A stretch of 64,000 bases of DNA from Acidipila sp. EB88 (GTDB lineage: Bacteria > Acidobacteriota > Terriglobia > Terriglobales > Acidobacteriaceae): NCBI RefSeq assembly GCF_003858395.1, contig NZ_QWEV01000005.1, positions 2,480,001 to 2,544,000 of the forward strand, read 5' to 3'. The translations under genes were made by a program, and so were the position numbers. The notes beneath the pieces are model-generated. The model saw only the letters and a list, made by a program, of their open reading frames with translations. It was not told the DNA's origin and searched no databases. Of the stretch, positions 17,721-26,384 are shown piece after piece; position 1 is the first letter of the stretch; each line of letters starts with the position of its first letter.

Positions 17721-18604
17721 TGCCAGAGGGCGATACCATCTACCGCTCGGCCCGTGCACTCAGCCGGGCGCTCACCGGCAAGGTCGTCACCGCGTTTGAG
17801 ACAGCGCTCGCGCCACTCGCCAGCGTCGACGACAACACACCAGTCCATGGCCGCACGGTAGAAAACATCGAGGCTAACGGCAAGTGGCTGCTGATTTATT
17901 TCTCCGGCGACCTCATCCTCGTCACGCACATGCTCATGAGCGGCTCGTGGCACATCTATCGCGTCGGCGAGCGATGGCGCGTCCCACGTCGCGGCATGCG
18001 CTGCGTCATCCGTGTTGAAGACTTCGAAGCCGTAGCATTTAACGTGCCGGTGGCGAAGTTCTTCACCGCGCGCACCCTTGAGCGCAACAGCATGATCCCC
18101 AGGCTCGGACCCGACCTGCTCCGCGCCGACTACGACGAGCAGGAAGCACGCAAGCGCATCCTGGCGCGGCCCGACGAAGAGATCGCGAGCGTGCTGCTCA
18201 ACCAGCAGGTGATTGCCGGCCTCGGCAATGTGTACAAGTGCGAGGTGCCGTTTCTGTGTGGGGTGCACCCGTTTCGCAAAGTCTCCTCGATCACGGAGAA
18301 AGAACTCGACGACCTGCTCTACCAGTCGCGTCGACTCATCGGGCTCAACGTGCAGGAAGAATCAGAAGACAAGATCCTGACCTACACCGGCGCTCGCCGC
18401 ACCACCAACTCATCAAGCCAGGCTGCGCGGCTGTGGGTGTACGGACGGCAAGGGCAGCCCTGCCGCCGCTGCGGGACAGCTGTGCTGATGCGCAAGCAGG
18501 GACCTGATGCGCGCTCCACCTACTGGTGCCCGCAGTGCCAGCCGGGCGATGCCCTCGTCCAGGGCTGGGCCATGACCAGCGGGCGTAAGCGCGTGGGCTG
18601 CTGA
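17720..18604 (+). CDS. Fpg/Nei-family DNA glycosylase (endonuclease VIII-like)
   Basis: A 294-residue base-excision repair glycosylase/AP lyase. The N-terminus MPEGDTI supplies catalytic Pro2 and Glu3; PEGDT (rather than PELPE) points to the Nei/Nei2 branch. The helix-two-turn-helix region holds NQQVIAGLGNVYK, and a C-terminal zinc finger has CRRC...CPQC. It removes oxidised bases; the exact spectrum is unknown. Translationally coupled to lhr. Lhr-Nei2 pairing is known from other bacteria such as actinobacteria, so joint action is a reasonable inference. Confidence 0.9.
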   Translation: MPEGDTIYRSARALSRALTGKVVTAFETALAPLASVDDNTPVHGRTVENIEANGKWLLIYFSGDLILVTHMLMSGSWHIYRVGERWRVPRRGMRCVIRVEDFEAVAFNVPVAKFFTARTLERNSMIPRLGPDLLRADYDEQEARKRILARPDEEIASVLLNQQVIAGLGNVYKCEVPFLCGVHPFRKVSSITEKELDDLLYQSRRLIGLNVQEESEDKILTYTGARRTTNSSSQAARLWVYGRQGQPCRRCGTAVLMRKQGPDARSTYWCPQCQPGDALVQGWAMTSGRKRVGC

Positions 18605-18632
18605 TCGCGCGAAAGCGCGGGCAATCAGCAGC
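18597..18632. terminator. hairpin between convergent glycosylase and PBP1 genes
   Basis: Inverted repeat GCTGCTGAT/ATCAGCAGC (9 bp) enclosing a CGCGCGAAAGCGCG hairpin. It overlaps the last codons of the glycosylase gene and ends 5 bp before the PBP1 stop. No U-run, so it may act in both directions or with Rho. Confidence 0.55.
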
Positions 18633-18637
18633 TAAGC

Positions 18638-21265
18638 TTACTCCTGCGGTTGTGGCTGTGGTTGCGGCTGGGCATCCTTGGGTTTGTGCCCGAAGAGCTT
18701 GCCGAAGAAGCCCGGCTTCTTTTCCTGCGTAGGCTCCGCCGGCTGCAGTGCAGGCTCGGTCGTCGCGGGGGCTCCCGGCACAGGTGGCTGCTGTTGCGGC
18801 TGCGCTGCCTGTGGACCCTGCGGGTTCGCGGTTACTGGCTGCTGCTGTTGCGGATTCTGCGGCTCGTGCCCGATGCCAAACAGCTTCTGGAAGATGTTGC
18901 GCTGGTCGTTTCCTGGCGCGTCACAGGTCCCGGTCGGCTGTGTCCCGTCGAGGAATGCGGCCGTGTAGTTGTTGTCCGGGCAGCTTGCATCGGCCAGCAG
19001 GTTGGTGGCCTTGTCGAGCCGCACCAGTGAGACTCCGGAGGGCGGCGCGAAGTCGTGCGTGTCGCTGTACTGCGGCAGCGCCACGGCCCGCTTCATGAAC
19101 TCACCCCAGATCGGCCCGGCCGCATCCGCACCCTGCAGCTTGATATCGGAGTAGTCATCGTTGCCGACCCAGATGATGCAAAGCAGGTTGCTGGTGTAGC
19201 CAGCGAACCACGCATCCCGCGAGGTGCCGGTCTTGCCTGCGGCCGGCGCGGAAAAGCCCATCGCGCGCACGCCTGCACCGGTACCATTGCCGCTCAGTAC
19301 AGCTTGCATCATGTTGGTTGTTAGGTAGGCAACGCGCGGGTCGAGTACGGGGTGGGTCTGCGCGGTAAAGTCCTGCAGCGGGTCGCCATTCGCCGAACGA
19401 ATCGAAGCCAGCATCCATGGCTTGATGGCCGTGCCATTGTTCGCAAAGACCGTGTACGCACCAGCCATTTCGAGCGGCGTTGCGTCATACGAGCCAAGTG
19501 CAACTGCAGGCGTTGCGCGTGCACTTATAATGCCTGCATCTCGCGCCAGCGCTGCCACGTTACCAAAGCCGACCATCTGTCCCAGCGCGATAGTCGCATT
19601 GTTCATTGAGCGCTTCAACGCGAACTGTGCCGTGACCTCATCCGTATACTCGCCGTGGAAATTGCGTGGCGTATAGGTCTGCCCGTTGCCGTAGTTAAAG
19701 GTCTGCTGCTCGTTCGGCAGCATCATCACTTGTGTAAACACGCCGGTCGTACCATCCGTATTCGCAAGCTCAGTGCCGGCAAGTGACGAGTTAAACGCCG
19801 AGGCATACACAAATGGTTTAAAGATAGAGCCGGTCGGCCGGTGCGACGTCGCATGGTTCAACTGCGACTGCCCATAGTTGCGACCGCCCACCAGCGCCAG
19901 CACCTGGCCGGTATGCGGATCGAGCGCGATCAGCGCCACCTGCGGGTAAGTGATGGGGGTGCCCGCAGCAGCATCCTTGGCATGTAGGTGATCGACCAGC
20001 TCGTCCACGTGCTTCATGCCGGCTTCCACCGCAGCGCTTGCGGCTTCCTGCAGCTGCGGGTCGAGCGAGGTGTAGATGCGCAACCCTTCCTGGTTCCAGT
20101 TGCTGTCCCCCAGCTTCGCGGCCACCTGGTCACGCACCAGGTCTACAAAATACGGTGCCTGGTTCTGCTGCACGCTCTGCGAGGCAAGGCGCAGCGGCGA
20201 CGCCTTCGCTTCTTCGGCCTGTTCCTTTGAGATGGCTCCCGCCTCGACCATCGCGTCCAGCACCACGTTGCGACGCTCCACCGCGCGCACCGGGTGGCGC
20301 ATCGGGTTCAGGCGGCTGGGGCTTTGGATCATGCCCGCAAGCAGCGCGCACTCCGGCAGGTTGAGCTTGCTCACATCCTTGCCGAAGTAAGTCTGCGCGG
20401 CCTCGCCAAAGCCGTTGATCGCAAACGACCCAGCCTGCCCCAGCGGAATCTCGTTGGCGTACATCTGAAAGATCTGCTGCTTGTTGAAGCGGCTTTCCAG
20501 GTGCCAGGTAATCATGATCTCGAGCAGCTTGCGCTTGATGTGCTTGGCGGGGCTCAGGAAGAACCCGCGCGCGAGCTGCATCGTGAGCGTGGAGCCGCCT
20601 TCGGTCGAGCCGTGGTACCCGTGATGCAGTAGATCAGCACGCGCGGCGCCGACCATGCGAATGTAATCCACGCCGCCGTGGGCAAAGAAGCGCCGGTCCT
20701 CGATCGCCGTGACCGCTGGCACAAGGTACTGTGGCAGCTCCTGGTAGGTAACAAGATGGCGCTTGGTCCGGGTTTCGTCGGAGAGCCCGGTGATCAGCAG
20801 CGGCTCCAGCGCGTAGCTGGCAAGCTGTTCGCCATTGGTCGCCGTAATCTGCTGGACCTTGCCGCCATCAAACGTAATGGTGGCAGCCTCGGGCGCATGG
20901 AAGCTCTGCGGCCCGGGCCGGATCGTGATGCTTTCCTGATTGGCCGAGAACGTGCCCCGCTCTGACTTCGCGCTGTCCGAGTCGTCCGTGTACCCCGCCG
21001 TGCGCAACTGTTGCGCTACCACCGCAGCGGTGAGCCGCTGACCGGTGCGCACCTGCCGCGCCGCAGCGTAGATCTGCGCCGTGCTCACAAATAAGGGCTT
21101 CTCAAGTCGCTGGTCGACGATCTGGCCGTACTTGTGGAAGTAGTAGCCGAAGACGGCGGCGCCAGCGAGAGCAATGGTTACCACGGCCACCAGCACGACG
21201 GCCAGCAGCCGGTGAAGCCCAGGGCGCGAAGCGCCCGTGCGCGGAAGTGCAATTCGAATTGCCAA
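18638..21265 (-). CDS. bifunctional class A penicillin-binding protein (PBP1b-like)
   Basis: About 875 residues, anchored by one N-terminal helix (LLAVVLVAVVTIALAGAAVFGYYF). A UB2H-like segment (VSTAQIYAAARQVRTGQRL) suggests the PBP1b type. The glycosyltransferase domain shows EDRRFFAHGG and GGSTLTMQLAR; the transpeptidase shows the SIFK, SMN and KTGT motifs. It polymerises lipid II and cross-links peptidoglycan in the periplasm. The C-terminal tail of about 90 residues is Pro/Gln-rich and ends in QPQPQ repeats. The start is uncertain: TTG 21265 follows AAGGCGG and precedes the basic cytoplasmic stretch; no ATG is suitably placed. It lies behind proS on the same strand. Confidence 0.9.
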   Translation of the reverse strand: MAIRIALPRTGASRPGLHRLLAVVLVAVVTIALAGAAVFGYYFHKYGQIVDQRLEKPLFVSTAQIYAAARQVRTGQRLTAAVVAQQLRTAGYTDDSDSAKSERGTFSANQESITIRPGPQSFHAPEAATITFDGGKVQQITATNGEQLASYALEPLLITGLSDETRTKRHLVTYQELPQYLVPAVTAIEDRRFFAHGGVDYIRMVGAARADLLHHGYHGSTEGGSTLTMQLARGFFLSPAKHIKRKLLEIMITWHLESRFNKQQIFQMYANEIPLGQAGSFAINGFGEAAQTYFGKDVSKLNLPECALLAGMIQSPSRLNPMRHPVRAVERRNVVLDAMVEAGAISKEQAEEAKASPLRLASQSVQQNQAPYFVDLVRDQVAAKLGDSNWNQEGLRIYTSLDPQLQEAASAAVEAGMKHVDELVDHLHAKDAAAGTPITYPQVALIALDPHTGQVLALVGGRNYGQSQLNHATSHRPTGSIFKPFVYASAFNSSLAGTELANTDGTTGVFTQVMMLPNEQQTFNYGNGQTYTPRNFHGEYTDEVTAQFALKRSMNNATIALGQMVGFGNVAALARDAGIISARATPAVALGSYDATPLEMAGAYTVFANNGTAIKPWMLASIRSANGDPLQDFTAQTHPVLDPRVAYLTTNMMQAVLSGNGTGAGVRAMGFSAPAAGKTGTSRDAWFAGYTSNLLCIIWVGNDDYSDIKLQGADAAGPIWGEFMKRAVALPQYSDTHDFAPPSGVSLVRLDKATNLLADASCPDNNYTAAFLDGTQPTGTCDAPGNDQRNIFQKLFGIGHEPQNPQQQQPVTANPQGPQAAQPQQQPPVPGAPATTEPALQPAEPTQEKKPGFFGKLFGHKPKDAQPQPQPQPQE

Positions 21266-21422
21266 GCAGCGTACCGCCTTGTCCTCTAACGAGTGTGGCT
21301 TGCGGCCCACGCCCGGGGGAAGGCGGAGCAGGGAGTCGCAGAAATCCGTTATGTCCCGATTCGGCAGGACAGCTGTTGGACGCCTTGCCGAACCCGGGAG
21401 ATAACGCCGCGCCAAAGAAAAA

Positions 21423-23195
21423 CTACAGGGCAGACACGTGTGCGGCGACAGCGTCGAGCGCCACGTCCTGGGTCGTGCCGGTTGCGCGGTCCACCACTTC
21501 CACAAACCCGTCCGCAACCTTCTTGCCTACATTGATACGCAGCGGGATGCCCACAAGGTCCGCGTCCTTGAACTTCACCCCGGCACGCTCGTCGCGATCG
21601 TCCAGCAGCACATCGAAGCCGGCTGCCTCGAGCTGGTTCGCCAGGTGTTCGCCGGCAGCCAGCAGCGCCTCATCCCGCACATTGGTGATGGTCACCACGA
21701 CCTCAAAAGGCGCGATGGAGCGGGGCAGCCATGGGCCATTCGGATCGGTGCCGCGGGTAGCCGACTGCTCGATTGCCGCTGTGAGAATACGTTCGATCCC
21801 GATGCCGTAGCAGCCCATGATCGGCATCTTTTCCTTGCCGTTCTGGTCGAGCACGCGGGCCCCGAGCGCCTCGGCGTAGCGGTAGCCCAGCTTGAAGATG
21901 TGGCCGATCTCGACCGCCTTGCCAATCCTCAGTGGTGCTGCAACTCCCTCGGGAGCGTTGGGCGCATCTTCGCCTTCGTTTGCATTGCGAATATCGGCAA
22001 GCGCGGTCCAGTCGAAATCACGGCCCGGGCACACATTGCGGAAGTGGTAATCCAGCTTGTTGGCGCCGCATACCAGGTTGCGTCGACCCTCGAGCGCGCT
22101 GTCGACCACGACCAGCAGCCCGGCATCCGTGATTGTCTTGGCGGCAGCAAGGCCCACCGGGCCAAGGTAGCCTGCCGGCCCCTGGAGCCACTGCGCCAGC
22201 TCGTCGCCGTTCATGGTGCGCAACTCCACACCCTGCACCGTGCCCAGCAGCTTGGTTTCGTTCACCGAGTGGTCGCCGCGCAGAAAAGCCGCCACCGGCT
22301 TCCAGGCAGACTTACCCGCGGCATCGCGCACCTCGGCCATGTAGGCCACGCACTTGATGTCCTGCGCCGGCAGGATGCCGAAGAAGGCAGCCACATCCGC
22401 GATCGCAGCCACTCCCGGCGTATGCACAAGCTCGGGCTGGCCATCACCGGTCGGCTGGAGGTCGTCAATAGGCGCGAGGCGCGAGGTCGCCTTTTCGATG
22501 TTGGCGGCGTAGCCCGTCTCGACATTGCTCGCGATCAGGTCTTCGCCCGCCTCGGTGTAAACCATGAACTCCTGCGACTGCGAACCGCCCATCGCGCCCG
22601 AGTCCGCTTCCACGGCCACAAACTCCAGCCCGCAGCGGGTGAAAATTGCGCAATATGCCGCATCATGCAGGTTATAGGACCGGTCCAGTCCGTCCTGGTC
22701 AATATCGAAGGAGTAGGAGTCCTTCATCAGGAACTGGCGCACCCGCAACAGCCCGGCCTTGGGGCGCGGTTCGTCGCGGAACTTGGTCTGGATCTGGTAC
22801 CAGATCTGCGGCAGCTGCTTGTAGGAGCGCAGTTCCTTGCGCGCGATATCGGTCATCACCTCTTCGTGCGTCATGCCCAGGCAAAGGTCGGCACCCTTGC
22901 GATCCTGCAGCCGGAACATGTTCTGGCCCATGGTGGTCCAGCGTCCGCTCTGCTGCCAGAGATCGGCGGGCAGCAGCGCCGGCAGCAGGAACTCCTGGCC
23001 GATCCGGTCCATCTCCTCCCGCACGATCGCGGTGATCTTCTGAATGGAGCGCTGGCCAAGAAAGAGGTACGAATAAATGCCGGCGCCTAACTGGCGCACA
23101 TACCCGGCGCGCAGCAGGAACTTGTGGCTCGCGACTTCAGCGTCGGATGGCGCCTCGCGCAGGGTGGGGATGAAAAGCTTGGACCAGCGATGCAT
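21423..23195 (-). CDS. proS: prolyl-tRNA synthetase
   Basis: Class II aminoacyl-tRNA synthetase of 590 residues, the long bacterial form with an editing (INS) domain between motifs 2 and 3. Motif 2 region [25 protein letters not shown] and motif 3 region [18 protein letters not shown] are clear, and the C-terminal anticodon-binding domain follows. It charges tRNA-Pro. A 7-bp inverted repeat TTCGGCA/TGCCGAA with a 19-nt loop (21360-21392) follows the stop and could be a weak terminator. Confidence 0.95.
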   Translation of the reverse strand: MHRWSKLFIPTLREAPSDAEVASHKFLLRAGYVRQLGAGIYSYLFLGQRSIQKITAIVREEMDRIGQEFLLPALLPADLWQQSGRWTTMGQNMFRLQDRKGADLCLGMTHEEVMTDIARKELRSYKQLPQIWYQIQTKFRDEPRPKAGLLRVRQFLMKDSYSFDIDQDGLDRSYNLHDAAYCAIFTRCGLEFVAVEADSGAMGGSQSQEFMVYTEAGEDLIASNVETGYAANIEKATSRLAPIDDLQPTGDGQPELVHTPGVAAIADVAAFFGILPAQDIKCVAYMAEVRDAAGKSAWKPVAAFLRGDHSVNETKLLGTVQGVELRTMNGDELAQWLQGPAGYLGPVGLAAAKTITDAGLLVVVDSALEGRRNLVCGANKLDYHFRNVCPGRDFDWTALADIRNANEGEDAPNAPEGVAAPLRIGKAVEIGHIFKLGYRYAEALGARVLDQNGKEKMPIMGCYGIGIERILTAAIEQSATRGTDPNGPWLPRSIAPFEVVVTITNVRDEALLAAGEHLANQLEAAGFDVLLDDRDERAGVKFKDADLVGIPLRINVGKKVADGFVEVVDRATGTTQDVALDAVAAHVSAL

Positions 23196-23621
23196 GAAGG
23201 AAAGACGCCTTTCTTCCCGTTCGCGGAGCCTGGATGCACTCGGCAGAAACGGGCAGTCTGGACGATTCTAACCGTCTTCGGCGGCATACGCCCCGGCAAC
23301 AGGCCCAAGCAAAGGCCCACTCGCGGGACTGCGCCGATCCATGTAGCCTCCACGCACCCCGCACGTACCTGCGACCCGCGAACTCTCCGATTGCCGCCGG
23401 AACCATGCAGCGGCGTGCGCTTTCGCCAACGAGGCCACCAACACACAGGCCGTAGTCGCGATTTCAAAACCGCAGCCAAGCCTGCTGGCAGCAGCGTTGC
23501 CTCCCGGGCGCAACCCAGACGACGACGCTGCCCCCGCGCACCCCGCGTGGGCTCGACCGCCGGCCATCGCGCGGCCAGCCGGAAGCGGTGGCTGGGGCAG
23601 AGTGGAACAGCCAGCTTTGGC
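23196..23621. other. 426-bp intergenic stretch, no gene recognised
   Basis: Lies between the starts of proS and the end of the small HTH-like gene. Frames are open in several phases because of the GC content but show no Shine-Dalgarno sites or recognisable protein. No tRNA, T-box or known riboswitch core was seen. The proS promoter and leader must lie in the part near 23196-23300. Confidence 0.5.
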
Positions 23622-23873
23622 TTAAGCGTTCACCGACAACTTGCCGATGGACACAGTGTCCGTCCCGCTATCATCCTGGCTCGTGCCCAGCCCGAGATTC
23701 GACACAACCTGGCTCTCGGGAAGCCCAAGGTTGGCGGCAATCTGCTGCAGGCTCTGACCCTGGGTCAGCATCTGGCGCATTTGTTCGGTCAAGGTCGGGC
23801 GGGGCAGCGCCTCAGCGGGCGAGTCGCCAAAGCTGGTCAGTGACTGAAGAGCAGAGATTCCTGAAACGGACAT
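23622..23873 (-). CDS. 83-aa HTH-like small protein, function unknown
   Basis: ATG 23873 has a GAGGTG Shine-Dalgarno site 6 nt upstream. The N-terminus MSVSGISALQSLTSF is followed by a Pro linker. Residues 27-55 (LTEQMRQMLTQGQSLQQIAANLGL-PESQV) read like a resolvase/LuxR-type helix-turn-helix in which a short helix is followed by QIA-NLGL. A Ser/Asp-rich C-terminal tail follows. It could bind DNA, but the protein is short and no basic patch is obvious, so a structural or secreted small protein is also possible. It is a single gene upstream of proS on the same strand. Confidence 0.65.
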   Translation of the reverse strand: MSVSGISALQSLTSFGDSPAEALPRPTLTEQMRQMLTQGQSLQQIAANLGLPESQVVSNLGLGTSQDDSGTDTVSIGKLSVNA

Positions 23874-24007
23874 GTCACACCTCGGGAAACCTAAACTGTC
23901 TGCTCCCCTATCGGCACTTTGTCCCAAAAGTTCAGGGCTGGATCTCCGATTTCTTGAAAAAATATGCTGGAGCCCACAACGGCATACCCACCCGGGCCGA
24001 AAAGCCC

Positions 24008-24982
24008 TTAAACCAGCCCCAGACCCCACAACGCATGCAGGTGCACGACGCCGGCGAGCGAGCCATCCGCCTCCTGGACCACCAGAGAGGTGATGCGGTG
24101 CTGTTCCATCACGGCCAGGGCACTGGCCGCGAGCTCATCCGCGCCGATCATGTGGGGAGCGCGGTGCATCACGTCTTCGGCCCGCAGTGCCAGAGCATCG
24201 CCGCCATGGCCCACCAGCAGCCGCCGCAGGTCACCGTCACTCACCACGCCAGCAACGTTCCCGCTCGCATCCAGCACCACGCACATGCCCAGTCCCTTGC
24301 GGGTCATCTCGTCGAGCACCTCGCTCATCGGCGTACGTAAACTGACACTGGGAATGCGCTCGCCCGTGTGCATCAGTGCGCGCACCGACGCCAGCTGCTT
24401 ACCCAGGCGCCCCCCGGGGTGCAGCCGGGCAAAATCTTCCACGCGAAACCCCTTGCGCAGGGACACAGCGATGGCCAGCGCGTCGCCCAGCGCCAGCATG
24501 GTCGTCGTCGAGGCCGTCGGCGCCAGCCCGAGTCCGCAGGCCTCCCCGGCCACGCTGCAGTCCAGGGCGACGTCACTTGCTCGTGCCAGGGTCGATTCAA
24601 GATTGCAGCAAAAAGTGATCAGGGCATCGCCCACCCGCTTGATCGTTGCCAGCAGGCGCAGCAGCTCCTCGGTTTCGCCGCTGGCCGAGAGCGCCACCAC
24701 CACGTCGCCCGGGGCCAGCATGCCGATATCCCCGTGCACGGCTTCAGCCGGGTGCAGAAACAGGGCCGGGCTGCCGGTCGAGGAGAGCGTCGCCGCAATC
24801 TTCTGCGCGATGATCCCGCTTTTGCCCATGCCGGTCACGACGACGCGCCCCTGCACGCAGCGCAGCAGCAGGGCGACTGCCTGTTCAAAAGGCGCAGCCA
24901 TGGCACCATCCAGCCGGTCGGCAAGGGCAGACAGCGCAGCTGCTTCGGTCCGGACGAGCATGGAGGGGGTGCTGGGTGGCAT
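24008..24982 (-). CDS. kdsD: KpsF/GutQ-type arabinose-5-phosphate isomerase
   Basis: A 324-residue protein with an N-terminal SIS sugar-isomerase domain (VVVTGMGKSGIIAQKIAATLSSTGSPALFLHPAEA) and two C-terminal CBS domains (from about residue 200, ALMHTGERIPSV... and VMHRAPHMI...). The family makes D-arabinose 5-phosphate, the first step to Kdo of lipopolysaccharide, in agreement with a diderm envelope. ATG 24982 follows GGGG at 7 nt; an in-frame ATG at 24994 is an alternative. Kdo genes kdsA/B/C are not nearby. Confidence 0.88.
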   Translation of the reverse strand: MPPSTPSMLVRTEAAALSALADRLDGAMAAPFEQAVALLLRCVQGRVVVTGMGKSGIIAQKIAATLSSTGSPALFLHPAEAVHGDIGMLAPGDVVVALSASGETEELLRLLATIKRVGDALITFCCNLESTLARASDVALDCSVAGEACGLGLAPTASTTTMLALGDALAIAVSLRKGFRVEDFARLHPGGRLGKQLASVRALMHTGERIPSVSLRTPMSEVLDEMTRKGLGMCVVLDASGNVAGVVSDGDLRRLLVGHGGDALALRAEDVMHRAPHMIGADELAASALAVMEQHRITSLVVQEADGSLAGVVHLHALWGLGLV

Positions 24983-25183
24983 GACAAGCCCCATCAAAGC
25001 ACTGGTTCCGCCGCCAACGCAACCTCGCGCGCCACTCGGCCTGCCGCAAAGGCTCACCATGCAGAGTCGTGTGACAGCCCCGCAGCGTTCACTGGCATCT
25101 TCTACACTAAACAAAGCATTTTGTTGTGCATGCAGCTGATGGCCACCGCGTCTCCAGTCCTGGCGCATGCAGAAGGAGCACTC

Positions 25184-25867
25184 TTGGCCCGTAAAACGTT
25201 GGTCATTCTGATGGTTCTGGTAGCGCTTGGCTTGATTGTCTGGGCAGGAGTCAGCAACTTCCACACCGGGCAGGCACAGAAAGCGGGCACGAACGGCCTG
25301 CAAGGGCACGGGCCAGAGATGGTGCTGACGCCGGCCGGCCCCGGCGACGCCGCCGGCACGGCGACGGTGCCGCCCGACAGTGCGGACGCAGCGCTGCCAC
25401 CAAGCCCCCTGCTGGGCAAACCCGCACCCAACTTTGAACTGATGGACTTAGGCGGCAAAAAGGTCTCGCTCGCCTCCTACAAGGGGCGTCCGGTGCTGAT
25501 CAACTTCTGGGCGACCTGGTGCGGACCCTGCAAGTACGAGATCCCGTGGCTGGCAGCGTTGCACACGCAGTATGCTCCGCAGGGCTTCGAGATCCTTGGC
25601 GTCTCTTCCGACTCGCTCGACCAGGAAGAGCAGAGCAAGGCCGGTGAAGAGAAGGCCGAGATTGCGAAAGCTGCCGACCGGCTGCACATCAACTACCCTG
25701 TGCTGATCGGCGGCGACACCATCACGCAGCGTTATGGCGGCATCGACCTGCTGCCGCAGTCGTTCTACGTGGATCGCAACGGCAAGATTGTCGCGGTAAT
25801 CACCGGGGCCGGCTCCAAGCAGGAAGCAGAAGCCGACATCAAGAAGGCGATCGCCAGTGGTGCCTAG
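25184..25867 (+). CDS. membrane-anchored TlpA-like thioredoxin
   Basis: A 227-residue thiol-disulfide oxidoreductase facing the periplasm. One N-terminal helix (residues 5-23) is followed by a Pro/Ala/Gly linker and a TlpA/ResA-type thioredoxin fold with WATWCGPC (Cys113, Cys116) and the cis-Pro segment LPQSFYVD. TlpA-type proteins reduce disulfides, often for cytochrome c maturation. The start is a TTG at 25184 because AAGGAG stands 6 nt upstream; ATGs further upstream extend into a region without coding character. The stop lies inside the next gene, so the two are coupled. Confidence 0.88.
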   Translation: MARKTLVILMVLVALGLIVWAGVSNFHTGQAQKAGTNGLQGHGPEMVLTPAGPGDAAGTATVPPDSADAALPPSPLLGKPAPNFELMDLGGKKVSLASYKGRPVLINFWATWCGPCKYEIPWLAALHTQYAPQGFEILGVSSDSLDQEEQSKAGEEKAEIAKAADRLHINYPVLIGGDTITQRYGGIDLLPQSFYVDRNGKIVAVITGAGSKQEAEADIKKAIASGA

Positions 25868-26369
25868 CCTGCGCCTGACGACCGGGCTGGCGGTGGCCGC
25901 CCTGCTGCTCGCGTGCTCCTTGGGCGCGCAGGATATGCCCTGGCAGACCCACAAACCGGCCGCCGCTCAGGGCGAGCCGGTGCAGTACGTCTTTCCCGAG
26001 CAGGCACAGTTGATAGTCGGCGAGCCGCACGAGGTCGATCTGCACTTCCGCATTCGCGAGGGGCTGCACATCAACTCGCATGTTCCGCGCGACAAGGGTT
26101 TCATCCGCACAGAGCTGATCGTTGTGGAGCGGCCCGGCGTCGTGGTTCAGGCCGTGATATTTCCAGAAGGTGCGGAGTTCAGCTCCAAGGCGTTTCCCGG
26201 AGAAAAGCTCAGCGTGTACACGGGTGAGGTGGTGCTCCACGCCCGCCTCAAGGCTTCCCGCCCCGGCGAGCAGATGCTCGCGGCGGCACTGCGCTACCAG
26301 GCATGCGACGCCGATGCCTGCCTTCCGCCGAAGACCGCACCGGTCGCCCTGGACATCGTGGCACGTTAA
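25857..26369 (+). CDS. free-standing DsbD N-terminal-like domain protein
   Basis: A 170-residue exported protein. A signal with LLLAC (Cys20) could be a lipobox. The rest matches the N-terminal immunoglobulin-like domain of DsbD: LHINSHVP, and YQACDADACLPP, where Cys150 and Cys155 would be the redox pair that passes electrons to partners. The eight-helix DsbD core is missing, so the protein must receive electrons from another protein, plausibly the TlpA-like product of the overlapping gene (11-bp overlap). GTG 25857 or GTG 25860 is the start. Confidence 0.82.
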   Translation: MVPSLRLTTGLAVAALLLACSLGAQDMPWQTHKPAAAQGEPVQYVFPEQAQLIVGEPHEVDLHFRIREGLHINSHVPRDKGFIRTELIVVERPGVVVQAVIFPEGAEFSSKAFPGEKLSVYTGEVVLHARLKASRPGEQMLAAALRYQACDADACLPPKTAPVALDIVAR

Positions 26370-26384
26370 GCGCGCCCCCGTGGC

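Noticed and set aside
23268..23567. 99-residue minus-strand frame upstream of proS
   Set aside because: Ala/Gly/Arg composition typical of non-coding GC-rich DNA, without start signals; the region probably holds the proS leader.
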